Shown: positions 27,150-36,680 of the stretch, in pieces
How positions within the stretch are numbered: the first letter of the stretch is position 1
How the letters are laid out: each line of letters starts with the position of its first letter
DNA from: Desulfobulbaceae bacterium
GTDB lineage: Bacteria > Desulfobacterota > Desulfobulbia > Desulfobulbales > Desulfocapsaceae
Assembly: GCA_024636345.1 (NCBI GenBank)
Contig: JAGXHG010000009.1
Coordinates: forward strand, 1 to 63,380
Reading direction: 5' to 3'
DNA: 63,380 nucleotides
Translations under genes and position numbers: made by a program
Notes under the pieces: model-generated
Databases searched by the model: none
Told to the model about the DNA's origin: nothing
Seen by the model: the letters and a program-made list of their open reading frames with translations, nothing else

Positions 27150-28271
27150 GTGCTGGCATCTGAGTATGATCACTATTATATGGGTCTGGCTCTCAAAGAG
27201 GCGCGTAAAGGCATAGGCCGCACCTCTCCCAATCCCTGTGTGGGGGCGGTTGTTGTCCGTGACCAGATGATAATAGCCACTGGCTATCATAAAAAAGCAG
27301 GGACTCCTCATGCGGAGATACATGCCTTGAAAAAGGCTGGGGCATTGGCCTGTGGAGCCACCCTTTATGTAACTCTCGAGCCTTGTAATCATACCGGACG
27401 GACACCACCGTGCACCAAGGCGATAATTGCCAGTGGCATCAGGAGGGTGGTGGTCGGGATGGAGGATCCCAATCCACTAGTTGATGGCGGCGGTATCAGC
27501 TTTCTGCGAAGTCAGGGGGTTGAGGTGCTCAGTGGGATACTGGCAGCTGAATGTCGTCTTCTTAACCGTCCTTTTATTAAATATATAACCCAAGGCTTGC
27601 CCTGGGTAGTGATGAAGGCGGGGATGAGTCTTGATGGACGAATCAGTTATCAGCCGAATCAGAGTGGGCGTATAACCGGACCAGGTTCATTGCGCAAGGT
27701 CCATTGGTTGCGTGATCGGCTAGATGCGATCTTGGTGGGGAGTAATACCGTCATGGTGGATGATCCCTCCCTCACCACTCGTCTGCCACATGGCAAGGGG
27801 AGAGATCCCATCCGTGTCATCCTTGATACTCATTTGCACATCTCAGAGGTTGCTCGACTGCTTCATCTCGATTCAGCAGCACCCACTTGGATATTTTGTG
27901 GAACTGAAGTGAGTCCTGATAAAATAAAAAGGTTCAGTACAACAGGGAAGGTTGTTGTTCATCAGGTGGGATGTGGCACTGATGGCAGGGTTGATCTTCA
28001 TGAGATGTTAACGTTCCTTGCCCGAGCAGGGGTTACATCACTGCTTGTTGAAGGAGGGGCAAATGTTCATGGTGCTTTTTTAAGGGAGCAGTTGGTGGAT
28101 CATGTGAACCTGTTCATTGCTCCGATCTTTGCTGGAAACCATGGCACTCCAGTGGTTGAGGGGGTGAATATCTCCGGTTCTGATGATGCGCTTCGTCTAC
28201 AGAATGTCCGTTATACCCGTCTCGGGGAGGATGTAATGGTTGAAGGGGATCTCTTTAATAGTGGTTCCTGA
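27150..28271 (+). CDS. ribD: Bifunctional riboflavin deaminase/reductase RibD
   Basis: Catalyses the second and third steps of riboflavin synthesis. The 373-residue protein has a cytidine-deaminase-like domain with zinc ligands in HAEIHAL and PCNHTGRTPPC, then a reductase domain (VVMKAGMSLDGRIS, TSLLVEGGANVHGAF). It starts at GTG immediately after the nrdR stop. No other rib gene or FMN riboswitch is seen in the window. Confidence 0.96.
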   Translation: MLASEYDHYYMGLALKEARKGIGRTSPNPCVGAVVVRDQMIIATGYHKKAGTPHAEIHALKKAGALACGATLYVTLEPCNHTGRTPPCTKAIIASGIRRVVVGMEDPNPLVDGGGISFLRSQGVEVLSGILAAECRLLNRPFIKYITQGLPWVVMKAGMSLDGRISYQPNQSGRITGPGSLRKVHWLRDRLDAILVGSNTVMVDDPSLTTRLPHGKGRDPIRVILDTHLHISEVARLLHLDSAAPTWIFCGTEVSPDKIKRFSTTGKVVVHQVGCGTDGRVDLHEMLTFLARAGVTSLLVEGGANVHGAFLREQLVDHVNLFIAPIFAGNHGTPVVEGVNISGSDDALRLQNVRYTRLGEDVMVEGDLFNSGS

Positions 28272-28325
28272 GTTCGAAATTAATTTTAGTTCCCAGGTCT
28301 TTCAGTAACCTTTCTCTGATTTCTT

Positions 28326-29264
28326 CTAATCAGAACTTTTTCTCTGCCAGCTATTTTCACAACTTTCCAAGTCCGGGAAGGTCACGGTAAGATAAACTTC
28401 ATCTTTCTCAAAATTAAGACTGTGCGTGATCTCATAGTTGTCAGGCAGGTTGAGTGTTCTTACTCTGTCTCTAAAGGTCTGTTCTGCATCACTGCTCTGA
28501 GGATAGAATTTCTTTTGCAAGAGTTCAAGGATACTATGGGTTTTTTGTGGAGTATTCATCTCTGTATGCTCCAGGATATGTTGGAATTCCTGTTCTTCAA
28601 AGAGTTTTGTGATTGATTGTTGGGAACGTTGGGCAATGTCACGGCTTAGCAGTAGTATTCTTTTTTGCTTTCCTGTACCGGGTTGTAACAGTTCAAACAG
28701 GGCTGAGATAGATGATCTATCCTCAGGTGGCAGCTCCAGTAATTCAAAAGCAATTTTGTCACAGATGAAGCCATTATGAATATGTCGTTGTATATTTTCG
28801 TCAAGTGTTGAGAGGTTAAGGACTTGGTGGAGAATAGTAGCCTGCTGTTTATATTTTAAGCGAGGGAGGAAAAAATTTATGACTTCTTTCTCTTCTATCT
28901 TCTCAAGACAATATTTGAGGAAATAGGCTGCTTCGATGGGAGAGAGAACTCCATTGAGCTGCTGATCAGTCAGGATATAGAGAAAAAAGGTATATGGATC
29001 ACAATCAGGTGGAATAATCAGACAGGTGACGCTCGTTTGCTTGAAATGATGTTTGAGTGCATGAAGACGTTTACGGCCACAGAGCAGTTCAAAAAATCCA
29101 TTCTGATCCTGTTGAACAATGGGGGGATGCAGAATGCCTGACTCCATAAATGATTGTTTGAGTGCAGGTGGAGCAGAGTTGTCGAGGAAAGGGTGAATAT
29201 TGTAGTCCGGTGTGAAGCGAATGGAATTTAGGGAGATATCTTTAAATGAGGGATAGGTGGTCAT
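28326..29264 (-). CDS. Orphan ParB/Srx-fold protein
   Basis: A 312-residue protein with an N-terminal ParB/RepB-like domain (ILHPPIVQQDQNGFFELLCGRKRLHALK; the GRKR motif corresponds to the nucleotide-binding GxRR box). A helical region with possible helix-turn-helix follows. The C-terminus is short and acidic. There is no parA neighbour, and the sequence diverges from chromosomal ParB. A nested palindrome lies 125-180 nt upstream. It could bind that site, but this is inference. A small hairpin TCTGATT/AATCAGA overlaps the stop. Confidence 0.7.
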   Translation of the reverse strand: MTTYPSFKDISLNSIRFTPDYNIHPFLDNSAPPALKQSFMESGILHPPIVQQDQNGFFELLCGRKRLHALKHHFKQTSVTCLIIPPDCDPYTFFLYILTDQQLNGVLSPIEAAYFLKYCLEKIEEKEVINFFLPRLKYKQQATILHQVLNLSTLDENIQRHIHNGFICDKIAFELLELPPEDRSSISALFELLQPGTGKQKRILLLSRDIAQRSQQSITKLFEEQEFQHILEHTEMNTPQKTHSILELLQKKFYPQSSDAEQTFRDRVRTLNLPDNYEITHSLNFEKDEVYLTVTFPDLESCENSWQRKSSD

Positions 29265-29388
29265 GGATAGAGGGTCAAAAGGTTGTTAATAAAAAATATT
29301 ATGACGTTAAAAAAAACTGAATGAGTCCGTCTTTGGTGTAAAGGACAGAAAAAAAAGAAAAAAATTTAGAAAACTCTGAGTGTGTCTA

Positions 29389-29443
29389 CTCAGTGACTTA
29401 ACAAACCCATATCTGTTAAGTCAAAGTGAGTCAAGTCACTGAG
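29389..29443. promoter_or_regulatory. Nested palindromic site upstream of the ParB-like gene
   Basis: CTCAGTGACTT (29389-29399) pairs with AAGTCACTGAG (29433-29443). Inside, TGACTTAACA pairs with TGTTAAGTCA (29414-29423). Both stems use the same left arm, so they compete. A third short pair, CTGAGT/ACTCAG, lies just left. It could be an operator, a partition-like site or an RNA switch. Confidence 0.5.
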
Positions 29444-29480
29444 CTAGAGAGGGGGATGGTGTCAAAGACTGAAAGAAAGA

Positions 29481-29783
29481 TTATAAACTATTATTTATCT
29501 TATCACGAAGGATTCCAGAAGGCTTAAAGGTGATAACTCTTCGAGCATCCAGAGTAAGCTCATCGCCGGTTTGAGGATTACGGCCTCGTCTTGAGTTTTT
29601 ATCTTTGACATTAAATTTCCCAAAACCACTCAGGAGTAAATCGGATCCATTGATCAATGTGTTTTTGGAGATACGGAGAAAGGCCTCAACGGATTCTGTT
29701 GCTTGGGTTTTGCTGAGACTAGTGTGGGTTTTGTAAACTTGTTGTACTAATTCTGCTTTTGTAAGGGTCATGTTGCTCTCCAT
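29481..29783 (-). CDS. HU/IHF family DNA-bending protein
   Basis: A 100-residue HU/IHF-fold protein: MTLTKAELVQQVYKTHTSLSK opens it after a 3-residue lead. LLLSGFGKFNVKDKNSRRGRNPQTGDEL is the DNA-binding arm with the intercalating Pro in RNPQTG. It is closer to the IHF-alpha/HU group than to other nucleoid proteins; subunit identity is not certain. GGAG precedes the start. Confidence 0.9.
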   Translation of the reverse strand: MESNMTLTKAELVQQVYKTHTSLSKTQATESVEAFLRISKNTLINGSDLLLSGFGKFNVKDKNSRRGRNPQTGDELTLDARRVITFKPSGILRDKINNSL

Positions 29784-29864
29784 TAATAATAAAACTTGTT
29801 AAAAAATTTATTTAAAAAAACGAATATGAAATATTTGTATTGGTTTTTTGACCTTTGGTGAATA

Positions 29865-31076
29865 CTAACTACTTACTACTGAGGCCATTGAGAAGATGGG
29901 CAGGTACATGGCAATGACGATACCACCTATCATCCCTCCTAAGAAGACCATCATAAAGGGTTCAATCATGGCGGTGAGATTGTTAACGGCCTGATCAACT
30001 TCCTCGTCATAAAAATCGGCAATTTTGGCAAGCATAGAATCTAAAGCACCAACTGATTCACCTACATTAATCATTTGAACCACCATGTTTGGAAAGACGC
30101 CACTTTCTTCAAGGGGTTCGGCAATAGGGCGGCCCTCGCTTATACTTTCAGCTACCCTGAAAACAGCTCCCTCTATAACCTTGTTCCCTGAAGTCTTAGC
30201 CACAACTTGAAGTGCATCCAGAATGGGGACTCCACTCTGAAGCATGGTACTCAGGGTTCGTGTAAATTTAGCAACAGCAACTTTCCTGATCAAAGGGCCT
30301 ATAATGGGTGTTCGCAAAAGCATGGCATCAATTCTGAATCTTCCTTTTTCTGTTTTGTATATTTTTTTAACACCATATATCATGGCAAATATTGCCATGA
30401 TAATAAAAAGAAAATTTGATTTTAAAAAATTACTCATTTGCACAACTATTTGAGTAGGAATCGGCAGAGCTGCCCCCATACTAGAAAACATTTCCTCAAA
30501 TACGGGAATGACAAAGAGGAGAATGACTCCAAGGATAAGAAAGGAGATGGCAAGACAGATGGTGGGGTAAGTCATGGCCCCTTTGATCTTTTTTTGCAGA
30601 GCCATGGACTTTTCCTTGAATCCGGCAAGGCGACTAAGAATTGTGTCAAGGATACCGCCCGTCTCACCAGCCTCTACCATATTTGCAAAAAGAGTGTCAA
30701 AGACCGTAGGGTGTTTTCTCATCGCATCGGCGATGGTGGTACCGGTTTCAACATCTCTCTTGATAGCAGTAAGAACGTCTTTAAATGTTGAATTGTCTTG
30801 TTGTTTTGCTAAAATCTCGAGACTTTGTATTAAGGGTAAGCCGGCATCAATCATGGTGGAAAGCTGGCGGGTGAATACAACAATGTCCTTACCAGTTACT
30901 TTTGGCTTAAAAAATGCAATATTTTCAAACAGATCCTTAGGTTTCTCTTTTATAATAATATCTTGGATACGCAGGCGTTTGACATGCGCTAACGCGGCCG
31001 CTTGGTCTGGAGATTCTACTTCACCTTTGCGTTTGACACCTTGTGAATTAACTCCTTTCCATACGTAAACTGGCAT
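29865..31076 (-). CDS. pilC: Type II secretion/type IV pilus inner-membrane protein PilC/GspF
   Basis: A platform protein of 403 residues for pilus assembly. Two T2SSF repeats are seen (about residues 68-190, VFTRQLSTMIDAGLPL, and 270-395, KFTRTLSTMLQSGVPI). Membrane helices lie near residues 170-190, 220-240 and 375-395. The N-terminus MPVYVWKGVNSQGVKRKGE is typical of PilC. No pilB or pilT neighbour is present. Confidence 0.94.
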   Translation of the reverse strand: MPVYVWKGVNSQGVKRKGEVESPDQAAALAHVKRLRIQDIIIKEKPKDLFENIAFFKPKVTGKDIVVFTRQLSTMIDAGLPLIQSLEILAKQQDNSTFKDVLTAIKRDVETGTTIADAMRKHPTVFDTLFANMVEAGETGGILDTILSRLAGFKEKSMALQKKIKGAMTYPTICLAISFLILGVILLFVIPVFEEMFSSMGAALPIPTQIVVQMSNFLKSNFLFIIMAIFAMIYGVKKIYKTEKGRFRIDAMLLRTPIIGPLIRKVAVAKFTRTLSTMLQSGVPILDALQVVAKTSGNKVIEGAVFRVAESISEGRPIAEPLEESGVFPNMVVQMINVGESVGALDSMLAKIADFYDEEVDQAVNNLTAMIEPFMMVFLGGMIGGIVIAMYLPIFSMASVVSS

Positions 31077-31412
31077 AGTCTGTTTCCTCTTTTGACGTAC
31101 GCTATGAATTATATTTCGTGTAAATTAAGATGATTGAATTATGCCAAAGCAAATATATGATGCATTCTATCTCATGAAGTTGCTGAATACAAGGAAGTAG
31201 CGATAAGCAGTCGTTTTTTTTTATTTAATCTGTATGAAGAGTTGTTGAAATAGTACCTGGTATTTTTTTGCTTGAGAAAAGTAAGGTGTTTTGTTAATAT
31301 GTTAAATTTTGATATTAATCATGTCTTGGCTTAATATTTTTCGGATCATAATGAGTTATTGTTAATAAGTTTGATATGATTGTAAAGTTGTTTGAGAATT
31401 CAGGAGGGTAGG
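31077..31412. other. AT-rich intergenic region between pilC and PxxKW gene
   Basis: This is a divergent promoter region of 336 bases without a credible gene. It contains one good sigma70-like promoter for the plus-strand gene, listed separately. No other structured element was identified. Confidence 0.5.
31272..31300 (+). promoter_or_regulatory. Candidate sigma70 promoter for PxxKW gene
   Basis: TTGAGA (31272-31277), a 17-nt spacer and TAATAT (31295-31300). It lies about 110 nt before the start codon. Confidence 0.4.
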
Positions 31413-31664
31413 ATGCAAAATCAAGATGTGAAAAGTTATAGTGAAAGAAATTTTAAGTCTGTAATTGATAAATGTATTGGCTGTGGAAGGATTGTAGAAG
31501 AAGCAGGGGCTCAGTTTTGCAAGACTTATATGCAGCCTGAATCGAAGTGGCGTATTGGAATCTGTAACTTTGCAACACATGCTAAACCAGAAATTAATGT
31601 AGTTACTATTCGTGTTAATCCTTTGAAGGCTGCTAAGAGGGCATCTGCAAAAGGGAAGAAATAA
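31413..31664 (+). CDS. PxxKW family cysteine-rich protein
   Basis: A small protein of 83 residues with four cysteines (CIGCGRIVEE, AQFCKTY, GICNFATH) around the motif PESKW, which fits the PxxKW family. A Lys/Ala-rich tail ends it. The cysteines suggest metal or iron-sulfur binding, but function is unknown. AGGAGGG lies 5-6 nt before the ATG at 31413, and a strong terminator follows, so it is a well-formed single-gene unit. Confidence 0.85.
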   Translation: MQNQDVKSYSERNFKSVIDKCIGCGRIVEEAGAQFCKTYMQPESKWRIGICNFATHAKPEINVVTIRVNPLKAAKRASAKGKK

Positions 31665-31687
31665 TTATATTTTTTACAAATACACAC

Positions 31688-31731
31688 AAAAAAAAGCTCT
31701 TGTTCAATTTTTGAACAAGAGCTTTTTTTTT
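31688..31731. terminator. Bidirectional intrinsic terminator
   Basis: AGCTCTTGTTCA (31695-31706) pairs perfectly with TGAACAAGAGCT (31712-31723). It is flanked by an A-run on the left and nine T on the right. It serves the PxxKW gene on the plus strand and possibly the nuo operon on the minus strand. Confidence 0.9.
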
Positions 31732-31891
31732 GTGTCATCAAATAGTTATAAGTTGTTATTTCTTACGGAAAAAAATAATAAATATAGTGCCCTATAAGTT
31801 AGAGTATTATGCTGTCTGAGATTATCCACCGAATTTTTATTTTTAAACTCAGACTCAATATTTTTTACTGGCATTCTTTTGATCTCAATAA

Positions 31892-33304
31892 TTACATAAT
31901 CGATTGTACTGCAGATGTGGCAAAATTAATAAAACCTTGTGGTGCTACGCCCATGATCACAATAATAAGAAGTAGAACAATTGAAGTAGCATTGGTAAAG
32001 ATTCCACTAACAACGGGACTATTATTGTCAGGATCACTGCAGAAGGTTACACGTACAACAGATAGATAATAAAATATTGCAATTGCCGTATTGATAGCAG
32101 CCAATATAACCAAAAAGAGATAACCTTGTTTCAGGGCACCAGTAAGGAGCATGAATTTACCCATGAAGCCGACAAAAGGAGGAATGCCGGCGAGTGCAAA
32201 AAGAGCGACAGCTAAGGTGAGCGCCAGTAATGGTGACCGTTTATGTAGCCCATTTAAATCACTAATCTGCACATTCTCACCATTCTTGGAAATTGAACAG
32301 ATTACAAGGAAACAGGCCAGGTTCATAACTACATAGCCAATGATATAGTAAAGGGCATTGGCATAACCACTGAGTTGGAAGGTTAATATACCTAAGAGAA
32401 CGAAGCCTGCATGGGCGATGCCCGAAAATCCAAGCATTCGTTTGATATCGGTCTGAACTAGGGCTGAAAGATTCCCATAAAACATGGAAAGAACAGCGCA
32501 TACCATTAAGATATTGACAATGACCTGCCCTTCGCCGTTAACCATACTTACAATTCGGATCAGCAGGGCAACGGCCGCAAGTTTGGGGACAGAGGCAATA
32601 AAGGCAGTAGTCTCGTTGGATGCGCCTTCATAGACATCTGGTACCCAAAAATGAAAAGGAAAGAGGGCAAGTTTGTAGAAAAAACCAGCCAGTACCATCA
32701 TAATTGCTATAATAGCTGCTGGTTGGTCATACATATATGAAAGTTTTTCCATTACTACTGGGAGCTGTGTTGATCCAGTCAGACCAAACATATAGCTCAT
32801 GCCAAAGAGCATGAAGCCGGTTGCAGTGACACCGAAAAGTAGATATTTGATGCCGGCTTCCATTTGAAACCGGTAGTTCCCTGAGTCATCACGCATGGGA
32901 ACCATGATATAGACTGCAAATGATGAGAGCTCAAGGGCTACAAAAATAGCTAGAAGCTCAACGCTGGAGACTAGCATCATGAGTCCGAGGACACTTATAA
33001 AGAGAAAAAGATAGTATTCTGGATGGACAGAATTTTTTATGTCTTTCAGCTTCCGACCCAGAATAAGGACAACGAACATGGCACCGGCAATCAGGCACTT
33101 AAAAACCTGCGAGTAAAGATCTATCTTGTAAGAGTCATAAAAGAGGCTCCCTTGGGCTCCAGAGCTTACAAGCGTTGCCGCAAGTACTGCTGCTCCCAGC
33201 CAAATGGCAACCGTTTTTATTTTGTCGGTGTCAGTTTTTCCAAGACTGACCAGGAAGATGACAAGACCCGCTCCCAACAGTGTTAATTCAGGTAGAAATT
33301 GCAT
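31892..33304 (-). CDS. nuoN: NADH-quinone oxidoreductase subunit N
   Basis: An antiporter-like membrane subunit of complex I, 470 residues and about 14 TM helices. The channel Lys is present in AGFFYKLALFPFHFWVPDVYE, and the ion-path Glu lies in ELLAIFVALELSSFAVY. It is the last gene of the nuo operon, 34 nt after nuoM. Confidence 0.95.
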   Translation of the reverse strand: MQFLPELTLLGAGLVIFLVSLGKTDTDKIKTVAIWLGAAVLAATLVSSGAQGSLFYDSYKIDLYSQVFKCLIAGAMFVVLILGRKLKDIKNSVHPEYYLFLFISVLGLMMLVSSVELLAIFVALELSSFAVYIMVPMRDDSGNYRFQMEAGIKYLLFGVTATGFMLFGMSYMFGLTGSTQLPVVMEKLSYMYDQPAAIIAIMMVLAGFFYKLALFPFHFWVPDVYEGASNETTAFIASVPKLAAVALLIRIVSMVNGEGQVIVNILMVCAVLSMFYGNLSALVQTDIKRMLGFSGIAHAGFVLLGILTFQLSGYANALYYIIGYVVMNLACFLVICSISKNGENVQISDLNGLHKRSPLLALTLAVALFALAGIPPFVGFMGKFMLLTGALKQGYLFLVILAAINTAIAIFYYLSVVRVTFCSDPDNNSPVVSGIFTNATSIVLLLIIVIMGVAPQGFINFATSAVQSIM

Positions 33305-33338
33305 GTGTATACCCTAGGTCGTTATTTATTAAATTCGA

Positions 33339-34865
33339 TTAATGAAGAATTAATTCTGCGGCAGCAACAGCCTGAGCCTGATGTGCATGAAATTGATCAA
33401 GGAGGTTTATAACACTGATATGCATGAGATCAATAAATGGCTGTGGCCCCAAACCAATCCAGAAGACAAAAAAGAGGAAAGGACATAAGGTTATAATCTC
33501 GCGTAGATTCAGATCTTTGAGCCATGATTGGTCAGGATTGTCTGTCCCTCCCCACACAATCTTCTGCAGCATGCGTAGCATATAGGCTGCAGCAAGAACA
33601 GCACCAGGGATGGCAGCCAGGGCAAGGGGAATACTGTGTTTGAATGCGCCGGCCAGAATCATAAACTCACCGACAAAACTGTTGGTTCCTGGGAAACCAA
33701 ATGATGAAAGAGAGAAAAAGGTCAGAAAGGTAACATAGATCGGCATATATTTTCCAACACCGGTGGCCGAACGAAGTTCCCGACTGTGAGTCCTTTCATA
33801 GATCATTCCCACGCAGAGGAACAGGGCGCCGGTGGTAATACCATGATTAATCATCTGCAGAATAGAACCTTCAATACCATCAATGTTCATGACAAATATT
33901 CCTAAGGTAACAAAGCCCATATGGCCGACAGAGGAATAAGCGATCAGTTTTTTCATGTCTTGCTGGGCCAGGGCGGTGAACCCTCCATAAATGATTCCGG
34001 CAATCGACAGCCAGAGCACATAAGGCATGAGCAGGGTGGTAGCCTCTGGTGTTATGGGCAAGGCAAAGCGGAGAAAACCATAGGTGCCCATCTTTAGAAG
34101 GACAGAGGCCAGGATGACAGACCCGGCCGTTGGCGCCTCAACATGCGCGGCTGGTAACCATGTATGAAAGGGAAACATTGGAACCTTGATGGCAAAGGCG
34201 AGAAAGAAGGCAAGAAAAAGATAGATCTGAGCGGTCAGTGAGTAACTTTGCCACATCATATCCGGGATAAAAAAGGAGTAGTTATTCGTCTTGTACAGCC
34301 AGATGATGCCAACAAGCAGCATGATGGAACCAGCCAGGGTGTAGAGGAAAAACTTGATTGATGCGTAAATCTTTCGTGGTCCACCCCAGATTCCGATGAG
34401 CAGATACATGGGAATCAGCATAGCCTCCCAGAGAATGTAGAATAGGACAAAATCCAAGGCCATAAAGACACCGAGCATAGCTGTCTCCATGATCATCAGA
34501 CAGATCATGAAGGTTTGAACGCGGGTCTTGATATAGCTCCATGATGCCAGAACACAGAGCGGCATGATGAAGGTCGTCAACATCACCAGCAGGATAGATA
34601 TACCATCAACCCCTATAACATACTGGATATTGAGTGAATCAACCCAATTGTACTGCTCTACGAATTGAAACTTTGCTGAACTGGTGTCAAAGGCGCTGAC
34701 AAGCGGAATAGAAAGTATGGCTGTAAGAGCTGTTATGCCAAGCGCCCAGTAGCGGGCAAAAAACTCGTTTTTTACAAAAAGCAGTAATATGGCTCCTGCC
34801 AGGGGCAAAAAAACAAGGGTGCTTAGAATATGTGGATAATTTGGATTAATAAGTAGTTGATCCAT
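33339..34865 (-). CDS. nuoM: NADH-quinone oxidoreductase subunit M
   Basis: A 508-residue antiporter-like proton-pumping subunit. The Glu in LFYILWEAMLIPMYLLIG and Lys in FAIKVPMFPFHTWLPAAH are both conserved. A further Lys is in SVLLKMGTYGFLRF. It belongs to the membrane arm, after the two MrpD/NuoL-like subunits and before nuoN. Confidence 0.96.
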   Translation of the reverse strand: MDQLLINPNYPHILSTLVFLPLAGAILLLFVKNEFFARYWALGITALTAILSIPLVSAFDTSSAKFQFVEQYNWVDSLNIQYVIGVDGISILLVMLTTFIMPLCVLASWSYIKTRVQTFMICLMIMETAMLGVFMALDFVLFYILWEAMLIPMYLLIGIWGGPRKIYASIKFFLYTLAGSIMLLVGIIWLYKTNNYSFFIPDMMWQSYSLTAQIYLFLAFFLAFAIKVPMFPFHTWLPAAHVEAPTAGSVILASVLLKMGTYGFLRFALPITPEATTLLMPYVLWLSIAGIIYGGFTALAQQDMKKLIAYSSVGHMGFVTLGIFVMNIDGIEGSILQMINHGITTGALFLCVGMIYERTHSRELRSATGVGKYMPIYVTFLTFFSLSSFGFPGTNSFVGEFMILAGAFKHSIPLALAAIPGAVLAAAYMLRMLQKIVWGGTDNPDQSWLKDLNLREIITLCPFLFFVFWIGLGPQPFIDLMHISVINLLDQFHAHQAQAVAAAELILH

Positions 34866-34892
34866 TCCCGGTGGTCCTCAAAAATCAGTGGT

Positions 34893-36680
34893 TTATAGCC
34901 AGACGTAAGCTACAAGAATAACGGCGGCAAATGTTACCGTATAATATATTGTTTGCTGAATCTGACCGCGCTGGAGAACCAGACTGACGCGCCTGCCTAT
35001 GGCGCGTACACAACGGGCCGTTCCATCAACCACGCCGTCAATTCCATTCCAGTCAAACCATGACCAGAATTGTGAAGTAGTCATCAGGCTATTCAAACCG
35101 ACAACTCTATATGCCTTACTGAATGCGGTATCAAACCACTGTAAGGGATTGGTAACCGTCCATAGAAAACACTGTCCACCTTTCCGGTAAAACCAGTCCA
35201 GATCCAGACTGATGGTTTCTCTGGCCGTAATGTATTTGCGTAACAGATAAAAACCTAAAGCTGTGAGCGCCAGTATTTGCAGGGTTTCACTCAGATGATA
35301 AGCCCCATAGGGATGATAAACAACATCGGTGTTGGGGAGCATGCCATAGAGAAAGGGAAGATAGGTGCCAATGAGGATGCAGAAAAATGATGCAATCACC
35401 ATGGCAAACTGCATGTTCCATGGTGGATCTTCGGCCTTTTCCCAGGTTTCAGCACTGCATTTATTTTCACTGAAAAAGAGAAGATAGGGAAGTCGGAGAC
35501 CAGCCACCAAAAAGGTGCCGGCAGAGACCACAGTCAGGAGAAATCCAGCCCAGAGGATGTGTGATTCAAAGCTGGCGCTGATGATCATTGATTTGGAGAC
35601 GAAGCCAGAGAGAAAGGGAAAAGCGGAAACAGATATCCCCCCGATCACCAGAAAGATAAAGGTAGCAGGCATCTTCTTGTAGAGGCCTCCCAGTTCGGTA
35701 AATTTTGATTTACCAGTGGTATGGATGACAGCTCCTGCTGCCATGAAGAGCAGACCCTTATAAAGGATATGCGCGAAGGCATGGGCGCAGGTACCATTAA
35801 TGGCAAGGGCTGTTCCTATACCGACGCCTGTTACCATATACCCAACCTGTGAGACAATTTCCCAACCCAGAAGTTTGCGGACATCATTTTCCATGATCGC
35901 GTAAATGATGCCGTAGATGGCCATGACGACCCCGAGAACGATGAGCACATCAAATCCGGCACAGCTTCTGGCCAGGGTGTAGATAGCAGTTTTGGTGGTG
36001 AAGGCGCACATGAAGACGGAACCGGTAACGGTAGCCTTGCTGTAGGCATCAGGCAGCCAGGAGTGTAGCGGAGGAACGGCCGCATTCAGCATCAGGCCAA
36101 TCATGATAAGCCAGGTGTATAACTCCGGATTCTGGACATTTAATTGGACAAAGGAGAGGTCGCCGGTGGCTTGATATCTAAGGACAAAACCCAGCAGAAG
36201 AATAACCCCGCCAAAGGTATGGACGAGAATGTAACGATATCCTGCAGCCAGTGATTCAGGATCTTTTTTGAACCAGATCAGGAAGGTGGAGGCAAAGGCC
36301 ATCATCTCCCAGAAAAGGAAAAGAACCAAAAAATCACCGCAGTAAATGACACCCAGTGAGCCTGCCACATAAAACCAGGCCGCAATATGCTGCCATTCAT
36401 CGTCCACATGCATGGAATAAATGGTGCCGATGATGGCCATCAGAGACATAATAAATCCAAAAATCATGGACAGACGGTCAACCCGGCCAAAGGTGACTTC
36501 CCAGTCGAGAAATTGCAACACACCATAGGTGCCTGGATGTTGACTCAGATAGAGTACATCAAGAAAGGTCAACAAAGGAACCAGAAAGAGATAGGGTTTT
36601 CTGAACGGTCCTCTGATCAGGGGCAGAAGAAGCGCTCCTATGATCATGATTAGGGCCGGATGGAAAAAATTAGTTGTCAT
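34893..36680 (-). CDS. NuoL/MrpD-like antiporter subunit lacking the TM7 lysine
   Basis: A 595-residue membrane protein of the proton-conducting antiporter family. The Glu in LFLFWEMMAFAS is conserved. The usual Lys five residues before the PFH motif is Asn here (LMLNAAVPPLHSWLPDAY), and the TM8 His position reads Cys, although a Lys follows (FTTKTAIYTL). The C-terminus (VLQRGQIQQTIYYTV to the last TM) resembles the lateral helix and final TM of NuoL. It probably takes the NuoL place at the distal end of the arm. It overlaps the small gene upstream by 11 nt. Confidence 0.88.
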   Translation of the reverse strand: MTTNFFHPALIMIIGALLLPLIRGPFRKPYLFLVPLLTFLDVLYLSQHPGTYGVLQFLDWEVTFGRVDRLSMIFGFIMSLMAIIGTIYSMHVDDEWQHIAAWFYVAGSLGVIYCGDFLVLFLFWEMMAFASTFLIWFKKDPESLAAGYRYILVHTFGGVILLLGFVLRYQATGDLSFVQLNVQNPELYTWLIMIGLMLNAAVPPLHSWLPDAYSKATVTGSVFMCAFTTKTAIYTLARSCAGFDVLIVLGVVMAIYGIIYAIMENDVRKLLGWEIVSQVGYMVTGVGIGTALAINGTCAHAFAHILYKGLLFMAAGAVIHTTGKSKFTELGGLYKKMPATFIFLVIGGISVSAFPFLSGFVSKSMIISASFESHILWAGFLLTVVSAGTFLVAGLRLPYLLFFSENKCSAETWEKAEDPPWNMQFAMVIASFFCILIGTYLPFLYGMLPNTDVVYHPYGAYHLSETLQILALTALGFYLLRKYITARETISLDLDWFYRKGGQCFLWTVTNPLQWFDTAFSKAYRVVGLNSLMTTSQFWSWFDWNGIDGVVDGTARCVRAIGRRVSLVLQRGQIQQTIYYTVTFAAVILVAYVWL

